Source of the DNA: CALBZH01 sp964538515
Lineage (GTDB): Bacteria > Desulfobacterota > Syntrophobacteria > Syntrophobacterales > Syntrophobacteraceae
Assembly: GCA_964538515.1 (NCBI GenBank)
Contig: CAZIEW010000010.1
Span: forward strand, 1-64,000
Reading direction: 5' to 3'
Length of the DNA stretch: 64,000 bases
In this document: positions 56,982-64,000 of the stretch, piece after piece
Layout: every line of letters starts with the position of its first letter
How positions within the stretch are numbered: position 1 is the first letter of the stretch
Notes under the pieces: model-generated
What the model was told of the DNA's origin: nothing
What the model saw: only the letters and a program-made list of their open reading frames with translations
Databases searched by the model: none
Program-made: the position numbers and the translations under genes

Positions 56982-57028
56982 GGATGCTGGGGAAGCGAGT
57001 CGCTGGAGCTGGCTCACCCTCAGCATCC
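56982..57028. repeat. Hairpin-forming inverted repeat between hcp and the HD-domain gene
   Basis: Arms GGATGCTGGGG and CCCTCAGCATCC pair with one mismatch around a ~25-nt loop. The neighbouring GGATTCTGGATGCTGG style suggests a dispersed repeat. It might reduce read-through from hcp. Confidence 0.4.
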
Positions 57029-57115
57029 GGATTCTCCTTCGAAGATCCGGCCGGGAGCGCAACGGGCTGCATCAGGCTTCAACGGTTTCTTGGGCTCGAG
57101 AAAGGAGTCACAGCC

Positions 57116-57856
57116 ATGAAATGTCCCGGACAGGATACCCGTTACTGGGAGCCGGGAGCCATCCACGAGGCTCAATGCCCGAACTGCGGCCATGCGGTGG
57201 AGTTCTTCAAGGATGAGTCTTCCCGGAAGTGCAGGAAATGCGGGCACAAGCTCATCAATCCCAAGATGGATTTTGGCTGTGCCTCCTACTGCAAGTTTGC
57301 CGCCCAGTGTTTGGGCGATCTGCCGCCGGAGCTCCTCGCCAAACGGGAGGACCTGCTACGGGACCGGGTGGCGATCGAGATGAAGAAATATTTCGGCCGC
57401 GATTTCAAGCGCATCGGACATGCCACGAAGGTCGCCCGGTACGCGGAGCAGATCGTTAAATCCGAGGCGGGGGACCCGGCGATCGTCCTTGCCGCAGCTT
57501 ACCTGCACGATATCGGGATCCGGGAGGCCGAGCGGCTGCACCAGAGCTCCGCCGCCCGTTACCAGGAAGAGCTCGGCCCGCCCGTTGCCCGGGAGATCCT
57601 GCTGGCCTTGGGGGCTCGCGAGGAGCTGGTCGACGAGGTGTGCGACATCATCGCCCATCATCACCATCCGCGCGATCCCGAGACCCTGAATTTCAAATGC
57701 TTGTACGATGCGGACCTGATGGTGAACCTGGAGGAAACCATGCGGGAAGCCCCCCTGGCCGCCGAAAAGCTGCACGGCATGATCGAAAAAAACTTCCTCA
57801 CCGAAACGGGGAAGACCCTGGCACGACAGGCGTTCCTCGAAAGGAGCTCACGATGA
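57116..57856 (+). CDS. HD-domain phosphohydrolase-like protein with zinc-ribbon N-terminus
   Basis: About 246 residues. The N-terminal ~60 residues hold two Cys pairs (AQCPNCGHAV and CRKCGHKL) and then CASYCKFAAQC. The rest is an HD domain: HATKVARYAEQIV, YLHDIGIRE (the HD pair) and IAHHHHPRDP, with DADLMVNLEE after it. Such domains hydrolyse phosphate esters or act as metal-binding modules. AAAGGAG precedes the ATG. The gene's stop overlaps the next ATG by 4 nt, so it is co-translated with the ferredoxin-type gene and lies in the hcp operon. A nucleotide substrate is possible but not shown. Confidence 0.75.
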   Translation: MKCPGQDTRYWEPGAIHEAQCPNCGHAVEFFKDESSRKCRKCGHKLINPKMDFGCASYCKFAAQCLGDLPPELLAKREDLLRDRVAIEMKKYFGRDFKRIGHATKVARYAEQIVKSEAGDPAIVLAAAYLHDIGIREAERLHQSSAARYQEELGPPVAREILLALGAREELVDEVCDIIAHHHHPRDPETLNFKCLYDADLMVNLEETMREAPLAAEKLHGMIEKNFLTETGKTLARQAFLERSSR

Positions 57857-58605
57857 AATCGAATCGAAAGATCATTGAAATCGACGAGGAGCGCTGCGAC
57901 GGGTGTGGCCAGTGTGTGCTCTCCTGCGCGGAAGGCGCGATAGAAATCATCGACGGCAAGGCCCGGCTGATCAAGGAGAGCTACTGCGACGGCCTCGGGG
58001 CCTGCCTGGGCGAGTGCCCCCAAGGGGCCTTGCGCATCATCGAACGGGAGTCGGAGGAGTTCGACCCCGAAGCCGTCGAGCACCACCTGGCCGAGCGTGA
58101 CAAAGCGGCCCAGGCGAAAGTCATCCCCATGGCGGCCGGTGGATGCCCGTCGGCGAAAATTCGGACCTTCGACGTCGCTTGCGACACTGCAAACAAGCCG
58201 GCTACCCAGGCCGGCAGCGCTTCGGCGCTGGGGCACTGGCCGGTTCAGCTCCGACTCGTCCCCCCCAATGCGCCGTTTCTGAGGTCGGCCCATCTCCTCG
58301 TGACCGCCGACTGCGTTCCGGTTGCCTACCCGAGCTTCCACCAGGATTTTCTGGCGGGGAAAGTGGTCTTGCTGGGGTGCCCGAAGTTTGACAACGTGCA
58401 GGAATATGTTCAGAAATTTGCGGAGATTTTCGCGAAGGCCCAAGTGGAAGCCGTGACCGTGCTCGACATGGAAGTCCCTTGCTGCTCGGCCCTGACCATG
58501 ATCGTGAAAAAGGGGATGGAGCTCGCGGGAAAATCGATTCCGATCGAAACCATCACCATCGGTGTCCAGGGCCAGGTGGTGAACCGGGAGCGGCAGGCGG
58601 TGTGA
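57853..58605 (+). CDS. 4Fe-4S ferredoxin-type protein downstream of hcp
   Basis: About 250 residues. Two 4Fe-4S motifs in the first 55 residues (CDGCGQCVLSCAEGAI and the second cluster CDGLGACLGECPQGAL). A later GGCP and two single Cys (ADCVPVAYP, LLGCPKFDN, EVPCCSALT) belong to a C-terminal domain of unknown fold. Proteins of this kind occur beside hcp in sulfate reducers and probably pass electrons to it. AAAGGAG precedes the ATG, which overlaps the HD gene stop (ATGA). Confidence 0.85.
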   Translation: MKSNRKIIEIDEERCDGCGQCVLSCAEGAIEIIDGKARLIKESYCDGLGACLGECPQGALRIIERESEEFDPEAVEHHLAERDKAAQAKVIPMAAGGCPSAKIRTFDVACDTANKPATQAGSASALGHWPVQLRLVPPNAPFLRSAHLLVTADCVPVAYPSFHQDFLAGKVVLLGCPKFDNVQEYVQKFAEIFAKAQVEAVTVLDMEVPCCSALTMIVKKGMELAGKSIPIETITIGVQGQVVNRERQAV

Positions 58606-58641
58606 AAGGGCTTGTCTGGCGCCAGCGGCCTTCCGGCCACG

Positions 58642-59493
58642 TCAAAAGAGCTTTCTTTTCGCCTTGTTGGCCGTCCAGCCGTAGAGGAGGAGCATGGCGG
58701 CCATCAGGACCGTCAGCATGACGCTCACGGCCGATCCGAAAGGCCAGTCCCTGGCGCTCAGAAACTGGTTCTTGATGAGGTTTCCGACCAGGAGGGTCTT
58801 GGCGCCGCCAAGAAGATCGGGAATGTAGAACATCCCCAAGGCCGGGAGAAAAACCAGCATGCTCCCGGCGACAATGCCCGGCAGAGTCAACGGCAGCACA
58901 ATACGGGTGAACGTCGTCAGTCTTCCGGCTCCGAGATCACGGGCGGCCTCCAGAAGGCGCACATCCAACTTTTCGATGGAGGCGTAGAGCGGCAGCACCA
59001 TGAAGGGCAGCAGGGAGTACGTCAAGCCGACGAGCACCGCCAGGTCCGTATAGAGAAGATTCAAGGGGCTCTGAATCAGTCCTGTCCAGAGCAGGAGGGA
59101 GTTCAAGACCCCTTTGGTTTTGAGGAGGATGATGATGGCGTAGGTCCTCACCAGGGAGCTTGTCCAAAACGGAATGATCACGAGAAGGAGCATCAGTCGC
59201 TTGTGCCGGCTGTTGGACCTTGCCAGCAGGTAGGCGAAAGGGTAACCCAGGATGAGGCACGAGAGCGTGGTCAGGGAAGCAAGGGATGAGGAGCTCCAAA
59301 GGACTTCGAGGTAGATCGGGTCCAGCAAGCGGAGGTAATTGGATACGGTCAGGGGCAGGGAGACGAATTCCGTTTCCCCGCGCGTGAGAAGGCTGGCTCC
59401 CAGCACCATGAGGCTCGGGATGAGCGCAAAAAGGCCCATCCATGCCCAGATAGCGCCTATGGACAGCCAGCGGACGGGACGGTCAGCTTTCAT
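58642..59493 (-). CDS. potB: Spermidine/putrescine-type ABC permease PotB
   Basis: About 283 residues with six membrane helices and the BPD_transp_1 loop EAARDLGAGRLTTFTRIVLP. The membrane start is SIGAIWAWMGLFALIPSLMV. The ATG at 59493 overlaps the potA end by 11 nt. It would work with PotA and a second permease (PotC) and a periplasmic binding protein (PotD), neither of which follows here. Confidence 0.82.
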   Translation of the reverse strand: MKADRPVRWLSIGAIWAWMGLFALIPSLMVLGASLLTRGETEFVSLPLTVSNYLRLLDPIYLEVLWSSSSLASLTTLSCLILGYPFAYLLARSNSRHKRLMLLLVIIPFWTSSLVRTYAIIILLKTKGVLNSLLLWTGLIQSPLNLLYTDLAVLVGLTYSLLPFMVLPLYASIEKLDVRLLEAARDLGAGRLTTFTRIVLPLTLPGIVAGSMLVFLPALGMFYIPDLLGGAKTLLVGNLIKNQFLSARDWPFGSAVSVMLTVLMAAMLLLYGWTANKAKRKLF

Positions 59494-60583
59494 GAGGCAA
59501 AATGACCTCCCAGCCGGGTATCCAATCCACAAACACTTCTTCCCCGATGGCGAATTCGAGCTGCTCATGGTCTTCGTTGAAAAACTGGCTCGCCGCCAGT
59601 TGCTTGCCGCTCGAGAGCCTCAGGATCAGGTCGACGGTCGTGCCTTTGTAAATGACCTCGCAAACCGTCGCGCCAAAGGTTTGAGCGTCGGATGCCAGCT
59701 CATCGGGTCGCCACACACGCAGGTCCTCGGGGCGGATCAGGACATCGACGGCATCTCCACTCTGGAATTCATTTGGGCAGGGTAGGGCAAGCTCGAGCGT
59801 TCTTCCCTCGAGGCCGATCCGCAGCCTGTCGCCCTCACGGCGGACGACGGTTCCCTCCATGATGTTGATCTCCCCAACAAAGCGGGCAACGAAGTGGTTC
59901 CGCGGGGTTTCGTAGATTTCGCGCGGCGTCCCGGTCTGCTCGATGCGTCCTTCGTTCATCACCACCACACGGCTCGACATGGACAGGGCTTCGTCCTGGT
60001 CATGCGTGACGAAAATGAACGTGATTCCCAGTTGACGCTGGTACTGGATGAGCTCGATCTGCATGGCTTTGCGGAGCTTGTAGTCCAGGGCGTTCAGGGG
60101 CTCGTCGAGGAGCAGGACCAGCGGTTTGTTCACGACGGCCCGGGCGATGGCCACGCGCTGCTGTTGCCCCCCGCTCAACTGGGCCGGCTTGCGCTGCGCG
60201 AGGTCGGCGAGGTTGACCATCTCGAGGGCCTCATGCACGCGCCGCTCGATCTCCTTGCGCTGAAGTCCCTTGGCGCGAGGGCCGAAGGCCACGTTGTCGA
60301 AGACACTCATGTGGGGAAAGAGGGCGTAGCTTTGGAAGACGGTGTTGACGGGGCGCTTCTCAGGGGGGATTCCCGCCATGCTCTGTCCGTCGATGGTGAT
60401 CTCGCCGGACGTGGGCGTTTCGAAGCCCGCGATGAGGCGCAAAAGCGTGGTTTTCCCACACCCCGACGGCCCAAGCAGCGTGAGGAGCTCTCCCTTCGAC
60501 ACCTGGAGGTCGATGCCCTTCAGGGCCTGCGTGGCTCCGAAGGTCTTGGAGAGCTGCTTCAATTCGATCGTCGGCAACCTCAT
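59483..60583 (-). CDS. potA: Spermidine/putrescine-type ABC ATPase PotA
   Basis: 366 residues. Walker A LGPSGCGKTT, Q-loop VFQSYALFPHMSVFDNVAFG, signature LSGGQQQRVAIARA, Walker B VLLLDEPLNALD and switch His in VTHDQ, then a C-terminal TOBE domain (DAVDVLIRPEDLRV). This is the PotA/CysA-like transport ATPase; polyamine specificity is inferred from the neighbouring PotB-like permease. It is followed by potB with overlap. Confidence 0.85.
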   Translation of the reverse strand: MRLPTIELKQLSKTFGATQALKGIDLQVSKGELLTLLGPSGCGKTTLLRLIAGFETPTSGEITIDGQSMAGIPPEKRPVNTVFQSYALFPHMSVFDNVAFGPRAKGLQRKEIERRVHEALEMVNLADLAQRKPAQLSGGQQQRVAIARAVVNKPLVLLLDEPLNALDYKLRKAMQIELIQYQRQLGITFIFVTHDQDEALSMSSRVVVMNEGRIEQTGTPREIYETPRNHFVARFVGEINIMEGTVVRREGDRLRIGLEGRTLELALPCPNEFQSGDAVDVLIRPEDLRVWRPDELASDAQTFGATVCEVIYKGTTVDLILRLSSGKQLAASQFFNEDHEQLEFAIGEEVFVDWIPGWEVILPHES

Positions 60584-60589
60584 GGGCTA

Positions 60590-61462
60590 TCACCAGAACG
60601 AGGCCAGATAGTCCCAGGCGAGCTTATGAAGCCTCAAAACCAGCATGGGCCTTAGCCTTAATGCCTGCTTATACGCTGCGAGCGCCTGTTTCCTGCAGCG
60701 GCCCTTGAGCAGCTTGTGCGCATCCGTGTAGCACTTGTTGCCCATGTTCCTCTTGAAGGCTTTGCGCAGCGAGGGATCGATCAACCCGACGTGCTTTTCA
60801 TACAGCCTTGCGTAACCCTTGTACTTGGCTGTGGCGGAAGTGGAGAAGGAGCTGGGCTGAACTCTTCTCGTCACGAGGGAAACGGGCAGCCGCATCATCT
60901 TGGTGCTGCACGCCGCCCGAATCCACCAGTCCCATTCCTCGCCCCACTCAATTTCTTCGTCCATGAGCCCCACACGGTCGAGAACCGAGCGCCGGAAGAG
61001 AATGCTCGAGGTATAGATCATGTTGCGCTCGGTCAAGGCCTCGATCAGGTTGGAGAACCCGAGCCTGTCTTCCACCGTGGTGTGCACCTTCCCGTCCCGT
61101 GTCATGCGGCGCGGGTCGCAAAAGACCACCTCCGCGTCCGTCTCATGCAGGAATTGAAGCTGCCGTTCGATCTTATCCCGGTCCCAGAGATCGTCACCGT
61201 CCAGGAGGGCGATATAATCACCGGTGCTGGCAAGCAGACCGGTATTCCGGGCGGCGGCGGCGCCTCCATTTTCGCGCCGGATGTATCGGACCTTGCCCTC
61301 GTTGATGAAATCCTGGATAACGCCGACCGTTCCGTCGGTCGACCCGTCGTCAACCACCACGATCTCCAGGTTCTGGTGTGTTTGGGCCAGAACGCTTTCG
61401 ACGGTCGTCCTCAAGGTGCGCTCGGCATTGAACGCTGGTATGACGACGCTCACGCGATCCAT
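60590..61462 (-). CDS. Family 2 glycosyltransferase
   Basis: About 290 residues. GT-A fold: VSVVIPAFNAERTLRTTVES, IVVVDDGSTDGTV and the DxD-like YIALLDGDDLWDRDK, followed by WGEEWDWWIRA (catalytic region). It adds sugars during cell-surface polysaccharide synthesis. The ATG at 61462 (MDRVSVVIP) has AAGG at proper spacing; 61468 or a GTG at 61504 are alternatives. It lies on the minus strand between potA and a second transferase-like gene. Confidence 0.85.
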   Translation of the reverse strand: MDRVSVVIPAFNAERTLRTTVESVLAQTHQNLEIVVVDDGSTDGTVGVIQDFINEGKVRYIRRENGGAAAARNTGLLASTGDYIALLDGDDLWDRDKIERQLQFLHETDAEVVFCDPRRMTRDGKVHTTVEDRLGFSNLIEALTERNMIYTSSILFRRSVLDRVGLMDEEIEWGEEWDWWIRAACSTKMMRLPVSLVTRRVQPSSFSTSATAKYKGYARLYEKHVGLIDPSLRKAFKRNMGNKCYTDAHKLLKGRCRKQALAAYKQALRLRPMLVLRLHKLAWDYLASFW

Positions 61463-61500
61463 CTTCATCCCTTGGAGTAGTCCTTGTCGAGTAGGGTGAG

Positions 61501-62364
61501 TCACGATGCATTAAACGTTTTATAGAAGTAGAAGTCCTCTTGAACCATTTTAAAGACTTTTTCACTGAGATTTTGACGATCGGCTACAATAAGGTCAACC
61601 AATTTTCTTCTGGGATTCAACCATTTCAAAAACCTGTTATAGATTCTGGAATTGGGAAAGAGATTGTATAATGCCATCCCTCTGGCGTACAACCCTCTGA
61701 ATCTGCCTTTGATGTCATCTCCAGCGTCGACTGAAAGGTGAACACGTTCCCATGGTCTTCGGAAGCCCGCTCCATGATGGTATACCAAGTCATCATAAAT
61801 GCCGAAGAAAAGTGGGTCCCAATTGATGGTGTTGCTTCGTGTCAATGGATACCATTCCATATGATTTTCATTGAGAATCTTCATGAGGTTGCCACCAACA
61901 TCCGTTACCAGCCTGCCTTGATCGTTCAACCATTGATGCCCCGGTTTCCAATCGCCGCGTATGGATTTCCAGAATCCGACGGTGGTCAGGCAGAAAGAAG
62001 GATGCGGCTGGATATCCCCGCTGTTCTCCTTGCGCTGAATCGCGAGCAGGGGATATTTCCGCAAATGCTCCTCTCCGAACGAAACAACATCTGCGATAGG
62101 GAAAGCGTCACCGTCGATGAATATTAACCAATCGTCCGGGGAAGCGGCATTGAACCAAACGATATCTGCCAAGACATTCAGCTTAACAGCGTGCGGGATG
62201 ATTGGCTCTGTAGAGCAGTAATAAAACTTAGGCTCATGCTCTGAGGGGATATCGTTGAGAAACGCATAGACTTTAAAGGTGCTTTTGATATTTTCTTCGA
62301 AGTATTTGAGTTGAATATCTATCCAACGATCATCTTTCCAATGAACCGTAACAATATGAATCAT
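61501..62364 (-). CDS. Glycosyltransferase-like protein, low-GC
   Basis: 287 residues. WLIFIDGDAFP provides a DxD-like metal site; VTVHWKDDRWIDIQLKYFEE at the start and SVDAGDDIKGRFRGLYARGM later have no clear family match. Base composition is clearly lower in GC than in its neighbours, which suggests recent transfer. It overlaps the putative upstream start region of the downstream glycosyltransferase. The donor and acceptor are unknown. Confidence 0.6.
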   Translation of the reverse strand: MIHIVTVHWKDDRWIDIQLKYFEENIKSTFKVYAFLNDIPSEHEPKFYYCSTEPIIPHAVKLNVLADIVWFNAASPDDWLIFIDGDAFPIADVVSFGEEHLRKYPLLAIQRKENSGDIQPHPSFCLTTVGFWKSIRGDWKPGHQWLNDQGRLVTDVGGNLMKILNENHMEWYPLTRSNTINWDPLFFGIYDDLVYHHGAGFRRPWERVHLSVDAGDDIKGRFRGLYARGMALYNLFPNSRIYNRFLKWLNPRRKLVDLIVADRQNLSEKVFKMVQEDFYFYKTFNAS

Positions 62365-62456
62365 GAACAGCAGATCCTTTGTAATGGCGCTCAGCTCCGA
62401 TGAGGATGGCCGGTCGCGTGTGACGGTCCTTTATGCAGTCAGTAACCGGCAAGCAC

Positions 62457-63071
62457 CTAGGAATTCCTTGGGTGCGCTTCACCGCGCCGTTCGGCGGCCT
62501 CCAAGAATGCCTGCACATCGGTGTTGAGGAGCAAGGGGAGCATTTCCTTGATGGTTTCATCCGGCCAGTCCCACCACTTCAGCTCGAGCAAACGCTCAAT
62601 GGTCGCGTCATCGAAGCGCTTTCGGATGAATCGCGCTGGGTTGCCGGCAACGATCGCATAAGGCGGCACGTCTTTGGTCACCACGGATCGGGCGCCGATC
62701 ACCGCCCCGTCACCGATCGTCACGCCGGATAGAATGAGCGCGTCTCGGCCGATCCAGACGTCGTTGCCGATGATCACAGGGCCTTTCGCCCTCGGGTGGC
62801 CGGTGATGTGCTTCCCTTCTTCCCAGAGCACATTGAAGGGAAATGTGGTCACCCAATCCGTTCTGTGCTCGCCACTGAGAAAGATCTGGACTCCGGAAGC
62901 GATCGAGACGAAGCTCCCGATCGTGAGAGGCGTATTCAGCTTGCCTTTGAAAATAAACGGATTTCCGTAACTCCCTCTTCCAATGGAGTATTGAGGCAAC
63001 CTCTCGGCAAGAGTCTTCTTTTGGCGTGGCTTGACGATCCCAAGCGTTTCAAAAAACTTGCGTAGGTTCAT
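62457..63071 (-). CDS. Hexapeptide-repeat acetyltransferase (CatB/LbH type)
   Basis: About 204 residues of the left-handed beta-helix class: LTIGSFVSIASGVQIFLSGE, VIIGNDVWIGRDALILSGVT, then IGDGAVIGARSVVTKDVPPY and AIVAGNPARFIRKRF, the hallmark end of CatB/Xat-like acetyltransferases, with the catalytic His in FLSGEHRTDW. It acetylates a sugar or other acceptor, probably in surface polysaccharide formation, as with the adjacent transferase genes. GGAG precedes the ATG at 63071. Confidence 0.87.
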   Translation of the reverse strand: MNLRKFFETLGIVKPRQKKTLAERLPQYSIGRGSYGNPFIFKGKLNTPLTIGSFVSIASGVQIFLSGEHRTDWVTTFPFNVLWEEGKHITGHPRAKGPVIIGNDVWIGRDALILSGVTIGDGAVIGARSVVTKDVPPYAIVAGNPARFIRKRFDDATIERLLELKWWDWPDETIKEMLPLLLNTDVQAFLEAAERRGEAHPRNS

Positions 63072-63391
63072 TGGCGCGCTCCTCAGTGGCCGTCCGAGAG
63101 GCTCACGGGGGTCCTGATTTGAGGGCTTCCGGATTGCACGTAGAGCCCAGAAGGGCTCGTGGCCTGACCGAGCGTCCGCCGCTCCGGCTCCGTTCGCCCC
63201 GCTACATTTACTGCAGAATTCAGTGCAGAGCAAGCCGCTAGGGGCTTGGCGCAGGGGGGTTCGAGTTGCTAAAGCAGGGCGCGTGTGCTAGTAAGGGGAC
63301 AATGTTCACCGCGGGCTGGCTCGCTGCTCTCCGCTTCCCCGCATTCCCGATAGGTGTGTGCGATCGTTCTGAATTTCCAAAGGGCTGATGA
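63072..63391. other. Divergent intergenic region before leuS
   Basis: No gene recognised. It must hold the promoters of the minus-strand acetyltransferase gene and plus-strand leuS. No T-box specifier hairpin or antiterminator could be assigned. Confidence 0.4.
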
Positions 63392-64000
63392 ATGGAACCC
63401 AAGTATTTTCCCCGGCAGATTGAAGCAAAATGGCAGGAGCATTGGGCGCGGGAACGCTTGTTTGAGGCGCGCGAGGATGCCGGCCGTGAGAAGTACTACC
63501 TGCTCGAAATGTTTCCCTATCCCTCCGGTCGCATTCACATGGGGCATGTGCGCAACTATTCCATCGGGGACGTGGTAGCACGCTTCTTGCGCATGCGAGG
63601 CTATAACGTTCTCCACCCCATGGGATGGGACGCCTTCGGGATGCCTGCGGAAAATGCGGCAATCAAGGCCAAGACCCACCCGGCGAGGTGGACGTATGAC
63701 AATATTGACTACATGCGCGCCCAGCTCAAGAAACTGGGCCTCTCCTATGATTGGTCGCGGGAATTTGCCACGTGTGACGTGTCGTACTACCGTTGGGAGC
63801 AGCTTTTCTTTCTCAAGATGCTCGAAAAGGGGCTTGCCTACCGGCGGAGTGCCTACGTGAACTGGTGCAGCACCTGCCAGACGGTGCTCGCCAATGAGCA
63901 GGTTGAGAATGGGGCCTGCTGGCGCTGTGACCAGACCGTCGTTCAGAAGGAAATGGAGCAGTGGTTCTTCAAAATCACGGATTATGTTGAGGAGCTGCTG
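63392..64000 (+). CDS. leuS: Leucyl-tRNA synthetase, N-terminal part
   Basis: 203 codons to the window edge, so the gene is cut at its 3' end. MEPKYFPRQIEAKWQEHWAR is the usual LeuRS N-terminus; the class I signature appears as PYPSGRIHMGH, followed by GDVVARFLRMRGYNVLHPMG and DAFGMPAENAA. CSTC and CWRC form the zinc-binding ZN1 domain at about residues 160-180. It charges tRNA-Leu in the cytoplasm. AAAGGG lies before the ATG. Confidence 0.95.
   Translation, partial: MEPKYFPRQIEAKWQEHWARERLFEAREDAGREKYYLLEMFPYPSGRIHMGHVRNYSIGDVVARFLRMRGYNVLHPMGWDAFGMPAENAAIKAKTHPARWTYDNIDYMRAQLKKLGLSYDWSREFATCDVSYYRWEQLFFLKMLEKGLAYRRSAYVNWCSTCQTVLANEQVENGACWRCDQTVVQKEMEQWFFKITDYVEELL

Noticed and set aside
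63234..63391. T-box riboswitch before leuS
   Set aside because: No specifier hairpin or T-box core sequence could be found by eye.

Overview
The window looks like chromosome from an anaerobic, GC-rich bacterium, most likely a Desulfobacterota (sulfate-reducing or syntrophic 'deltaproteobacterial') lineage. The signs are a heterodisulfide-reductase-type Fe-S oxidoreductase, a double-cubane-cluster reductase with its ATP-dependent activase, a hybrid cluster protein with an HcpR-type regulator, and selenium metabolism genes in which selD itself appears to use selenocysteine. The phylum is inferred from gene content only.

Layout. 1-5.9 kb: 3' part of a di-heme oxidoreductase (DUF1111), a Cys/Gly/Pro-rich propeller-like hypothetical and a large M6-type metalloprotease whose 5' end carries an apparent frameshift. 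6.3-6.9 kb: two small unknown genes, one made of three tandem ~33-residue repeats. 7.8-16.8 kb: one co-directional run of ECF sigma, zinc-finger anti-sigma, CnrX/Spy-like periplasmic sensor, ChrA-type transporter, RND pump, adaptor and outer-membrane channel, interrupted by a ~140-bp MITE-like element. 16.9-31 kb, almost all minus strand: hybrid histidine kinase, DUF47 protein, Uup, enoyl-CoA hydratase with a TetR regulator and a perfect 36-bp operator, selD-yedF, an Fe-S oxidoreductase and a TIM-barrel protein; one plus-strand orphan RelE-fold-like gene lies among them. 31-36.7 kb: second hybrid kinase, MFS transporter, a deleted histidine-kinase remnant and a DMT exporter. 36.8-38.9 kb: double-cubane-cluster reductase and activase. 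39-44.2 kb: pstSCAB, a secreted 5'-nucleotidase and a small beta-grasp-like protein. 44.2-52.6 kb: AsnA, a glutamine-synthetase homologue, a methyltransferase, a DUF1848 protein, a thiolase/Zn-ribbon pair, an L,D-transpeptidase and an OsmC protein. 53.2-53.4 kb: tRNA-Glu and tRNA-Lys. 53.5-58.6 kb: a SagB-type nitroreductase, then hcpR divergent from hcp, an HD-domain protein and a ferredoxin-type protein, with two FNR-type boxes in the divergent region. 58.6-64 kb: potAB without potC/potD, two glycosyltransferases, a hexapeptide acetyltransferase and the start of leuS.

How it fits together. The clearest units are (i) a cation/envelope-stress efflux locus with its own sigma/anti-sigma/sensor trio, resembling the logic of cnrYXH; (ii) a nitrosative-stress unit with hcpR, hcp, an HD protein and a ferredoxin; (iii) a phosphate scavenging unit; (iv) a selenium unit. 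Best candidates for something undescribed are the triple-repeat small protein with its HxxxCxxC partner, the MITE-like element, the HD protein inserted between hcp and its ferredoxin, and the propeller/M6 protease pair.
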